This document shows, piece after piece, positions 21,426-23,369 of a stretch of DNA of 23,369 nt. This stretch comes from a virus. The notes under the pieces are model-generated. The model did not search any database. It saw nothing but the letters and a program-made list of their open reading frames with translations, and was not told where the DNA came from. The stretch covers positions 1 to 23,369 of the IMG/VR virus record IMGVR_UViG_3300031801_000841; one strand, written 5' to 3'. Positions within the stretch are counted from its first letter, which is position 1, and each line of letters begins with the position of its first letter. A program made the translations under genes and the position numbers.

Positions 21426-23053
21426 AAGTAACTTCTTTGATGTGCTGGATCAGCCACTTCCCATAACTGCCCACTCTTGTCTGTAAAAGATTCTTCTTCT
21501 TGGCCACTATCAATGATACCAAATGGTAACATATCCTGTTCTAGAGCTTCCATTTGGTCTTTATACATCTGTTTTCTTATATCAAGGTCTGTCATATCCT
21601 TAAAGTATTGTTGTTGAACTAACCAAGAGAAAATCACCAGAGTCATAGCTAAATCATCGTGTGACCCTTCCTCAGCCTCGTATGAGTTATGTTTAGAAGA
21701 AAATGTAGTTAGTTCTGCAATAGTCTCAAAGTCTGGAATAATCAGTTTATCAGTTTCAATCATCTCCTTTAGTGCTGCACAACCTATTCTTTTGAGTTGT
21801 TTACTGGTTCGTATACCAAGTTGATTATTCTTTCCAAAACCACCTCCAACTTTTTGTCCAGCTCTACCATGCATTGAACACATTAGAATATTTTCATACT
21901 CCAAATCAAAATGAAGAGTTTCTGCCACTTGTTGACCCACATCATTAACCTCAACCATAGTCCAAGCCGTATTGTATTGATTTCCTATTTGATAGATTAC
22001 ATTGGGGTATAACATTGGAGAGATGGTATTATCTCTATATTTAGCTACTTGTTTATATGGAATTTCTGAAATATCAAAAACACTTAAAGCAGAATAATCC
22101 TGGCCCTTACCTTGAGCACTATCCGCGACAATACAATATGTGGCACCTTTTTTGGGATGTTCGTATACATCCATTCCATTTTTTGATGCTATTGGTCTTT
22201 GAAATGACATAGTTCTCAATTTAGATGGAGCTACAAGAGTTAGAGTAGAACCTATAAACTCACATTCAAATTCTTGATTAAATTGTATTTCACTAGTATT
22301 TTTAACAGTTTCTTGTTTCCACTTCTCATCACGGCCAGGAACTTCTCGCCAGTGAACATCAATTGGAATATAGTTACTTCTTTCTTCCTCAGCATCAACC
22401 CACATCTTATAGAACATATTAAGTCCTAATGGTGTGGATACGATGAAAACTTTGGTCGTTTCACCAGAAGAAATTGTAGGATAAACTGAAGTGAAAAATT
22501 GATCTGCTATGTTGTTTGGAACGTGTGCGAACTCATCAAGAAAAATGATGTTAAAAGAACTACCTCGAACAGCGGAAGAAGATGTCGCTGCAGCCAAAAT
22601 CTTTGAGCCATTTTCTAGCTCAATATTTCCTTTGTTCCAAACTGTAACTCCTTGTTGTAACCATTTGGGTAGATGTTCATATGCAAGTTGTAACCTAGAA
22701 AGGAGTTCTCGTGCGGTAGAAAGTTTGTTAGCCAGAATAGCACAATTAACATCTTGATTGAATAGAATGTAATGGAGAAGAAAACTGACAATGGTAGTAG
22801 ATTTACCTGTCTGTCTTGGCATTTTACAAATTACAAATCTGTTATCAGTAAAGGTTTGTACCATTTTCCTTTGATACGGATACATATCAAATGGAACAAG
22901 GCCTTTATCTACATGGACTATTTGAACATAATTTTCTATAAAATATTCAGGACTCTTCATACATTTTTGGTATTCCTCAATATTTTCTTCTGTCCATTCT
23001 ACAGAAACTCCTTCTGCTTTGAGTGATGGATTACCAAGATAATTTTGACTCAT
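21422..23053 (-). CDS. 17: gp17, large terminase subunit
   Basis: A 543-residue packaging motor (T4 gp17 is 610). ATPase: adenine-binding region PFDMYPYQRKMVQ (54-66), Walker A PRQTGKST (79-86), Walker B NIIFLDEFAH (168-177), coupling motif VSTP (205-208). RNase H-like nuclease: first acid Asp311 in CIVADSAQGKGQDYSALSV, second Glu368 in WTMVEVNDVG, third in SHDDLAMT (464-471, Asp466/467). It cuts concatemers and drives DNA into the head through gp20. The N-terminus is shorter than in T4. Its ATG overlaps the gp16 stop (ATGA at 23050-23053). No intein or intron is seen in it, although an HNH gene is next door. Confidence 0.97.
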   Translation of the reverse strand: MSQNYLGNPSLKAEGVSVEWTEENIEEYQKCMKSPEYFIENYVQIVHVDKGLVPFDMYPYQRKMVQTFTDNRFVICKMPRQTGKSTTIVSFLLHYILFNQDVNCAILANKLSTARELLSRLQLAYEHLPKWLQQGVTVWNKGNIELENGSKILAAATSSSAVRGSSFNIIFLDEFAHVPNNIADQFFTSVYPTISSGETTKVFIVSTPLGLNMFYKMWVDAEEERSNYIPIDVHWREVPGRDEKWKQETVKNTSEIQFNQEFECEFIGSTLTLVAPSKLRTMSFQRPIASKNGMDVYEHPKKGATYCIVADSAQGKGQDYSALSVFDISEIPYKQVAKYRDNTISPMLYPNVIYQIGNQYNTAWTMVEVNDVGQQVAETLHFDLEYENILMCSMHGRAGQKVGGGFGKNNQLGIRTSKQLKRIGCAALKEMIETDKLIIPDFETIAELTTFSSKHNSYEAEEGSHDDLAMTLVIFSWLVQQQYFKDMTDLDIRKQMYKDQMEALEQDMLPFGIIDSGQEEESFTDKSGQLWEVADPAHQRSYF

Positions 23054-23369
23054 TTTTCTTCCTCAATAACCTTCTCTTTTTTGAGAAATTTTTGCAATTC
23101 TGCTGTAGAACCAACAAAGAGATTATTATTGACACTTGTTGGGCCACCTCTTTCGGTCTTTATGTCTTTCTTTGATTTATGGAGATTGAGTAGTTCTTTA
23201 TTAGTGGAAGTGAGTTTATCCACCAGTTGGCCGACAACTTCAAATGCACGAGGATGTTGAGAGGCTTTAGCTATTTCAAGAAGTTCATCCAAACCATCTT
23301 GACCACGCTCTATAAGATTATAAAGATTTTCTCTTGCGTACTGAAAATCTATTTCTTGAGAGCCACTAT
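23050..23369 (-). CDS. 16: gp16, small terminase subunit, C-terminal part
   Basis: The reading frame is open to the right edge, so the start lies outside. Visible residues include ENLYNLIERGQDGLDELLEI and then ASQHPRAFEVVGQLVDKLTS, TNKELLNLHKSKKDI, matching T4 gp16 ([32 protein letters not shown]), and an end with NNNLFVGSTAELQKFLKKEK like the T4 TVFTGSPTDLMDEF. gp16 forms rings that recognise viral DNA and stimulate the gp17 ATPase. A TTG at 23292 could be read as a start, but coding similarity continues upstream. Overlaps gp17 by ATGA. Confidence 0.9.
   Translation of the reverse strand, partial: SGSQEIDFQYARENLYNLIERGQDGLDELLEIAKASQHPRAFEVVGQLVDKLTSTNKELLNLHKSKKDIKTERGGPTSVNNNLFVGSTAELQKFLKKEKVIEEEK

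Noticed and set aside
1-23369. CRISPR array, insertion sequence, prophage attachment site or tRNA genes
   Set aside because: No regularly spaced repeats, terminal inverted repeats with a transposase, or tRNA-like cloverleaf were found on reading both strands.

Overview
The window is a late and replication segment of a T4-like (Tevenvirinae-type) contractile-tailed phage. The evidence is a collinear run of T4 core homologues on the minus strand: gp16, gp17, gp18, gp19, gp20, a gp67-like protein, gp21, gp22, gp23, a gp19-family paralogue, UvsY, UvsW, gp55, gp47 and gp46. DNA is AT-rich (about one third G+C by eye), there are no photosynthesis genes, and viral peptide deformylase and small marine-type accessory genes are present. 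Gene order resembles marine T4-like phages (cyanophage/pelagiphage type) more than coliphage T4. Two perfect sigma-70-type promoters fit a bacterial host with an ordinary housekeeping sigma factor. The host cannot be named from this sequence.

Layout, right to left in the direction of transcription. 23369-21422: small and large terminase. 21425-21063 (plus strand): an inserted HNH endonuclease with its own late promoters. 20940-18033: tail sheath and tail tube. 17953-16031: portal and a gp67-like core protein. 16034-13513: an insert of four proteins, three of them charged and with N-termini resembling T4 capsid-targeting sequences. 13503-10315: prohead protease, scaffold and major capsid protein, ended by a strong intrinsic terminator. 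10220-7768: second gp19-family protein, UvsY and UvsW. 7623-3791: late sigma factor gp55, a small protein, gp47, a ribbon-helix-helix-like protein and gp46. 3791-1: auxiliary metabolism, with peptide deformylase, a 53-residue protein, a HAD phosphatase, a structured spacer, a 56-residue protein, a DUF3310-like protein, GMP reductase, xanthine/guanine phosphoribosyltransferase, and (cut by the window edge) a BMP-family periplasmic substrate-binding protein.

How the parts work together. gp55 recognises T4-type late promoters (TATAAATA), and copies of this octamer lie in the short gaps before gp18, gp19, gp20, the gp67-like gene, gp22 and the HNH gene. gp46/47, UvsY and UvsW form the recombination-dependent replication set. 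The left end is the most unusual part: a nucleoside-type binding protein, a phosphoribosyltransferase and GMP reductase together form a plausible purine capture and guanine-to-adenine interconversion cassette, which would suit an AT-rich phage in a nutrient-poor sea. That functional reading is inference; the family assignments are strong.
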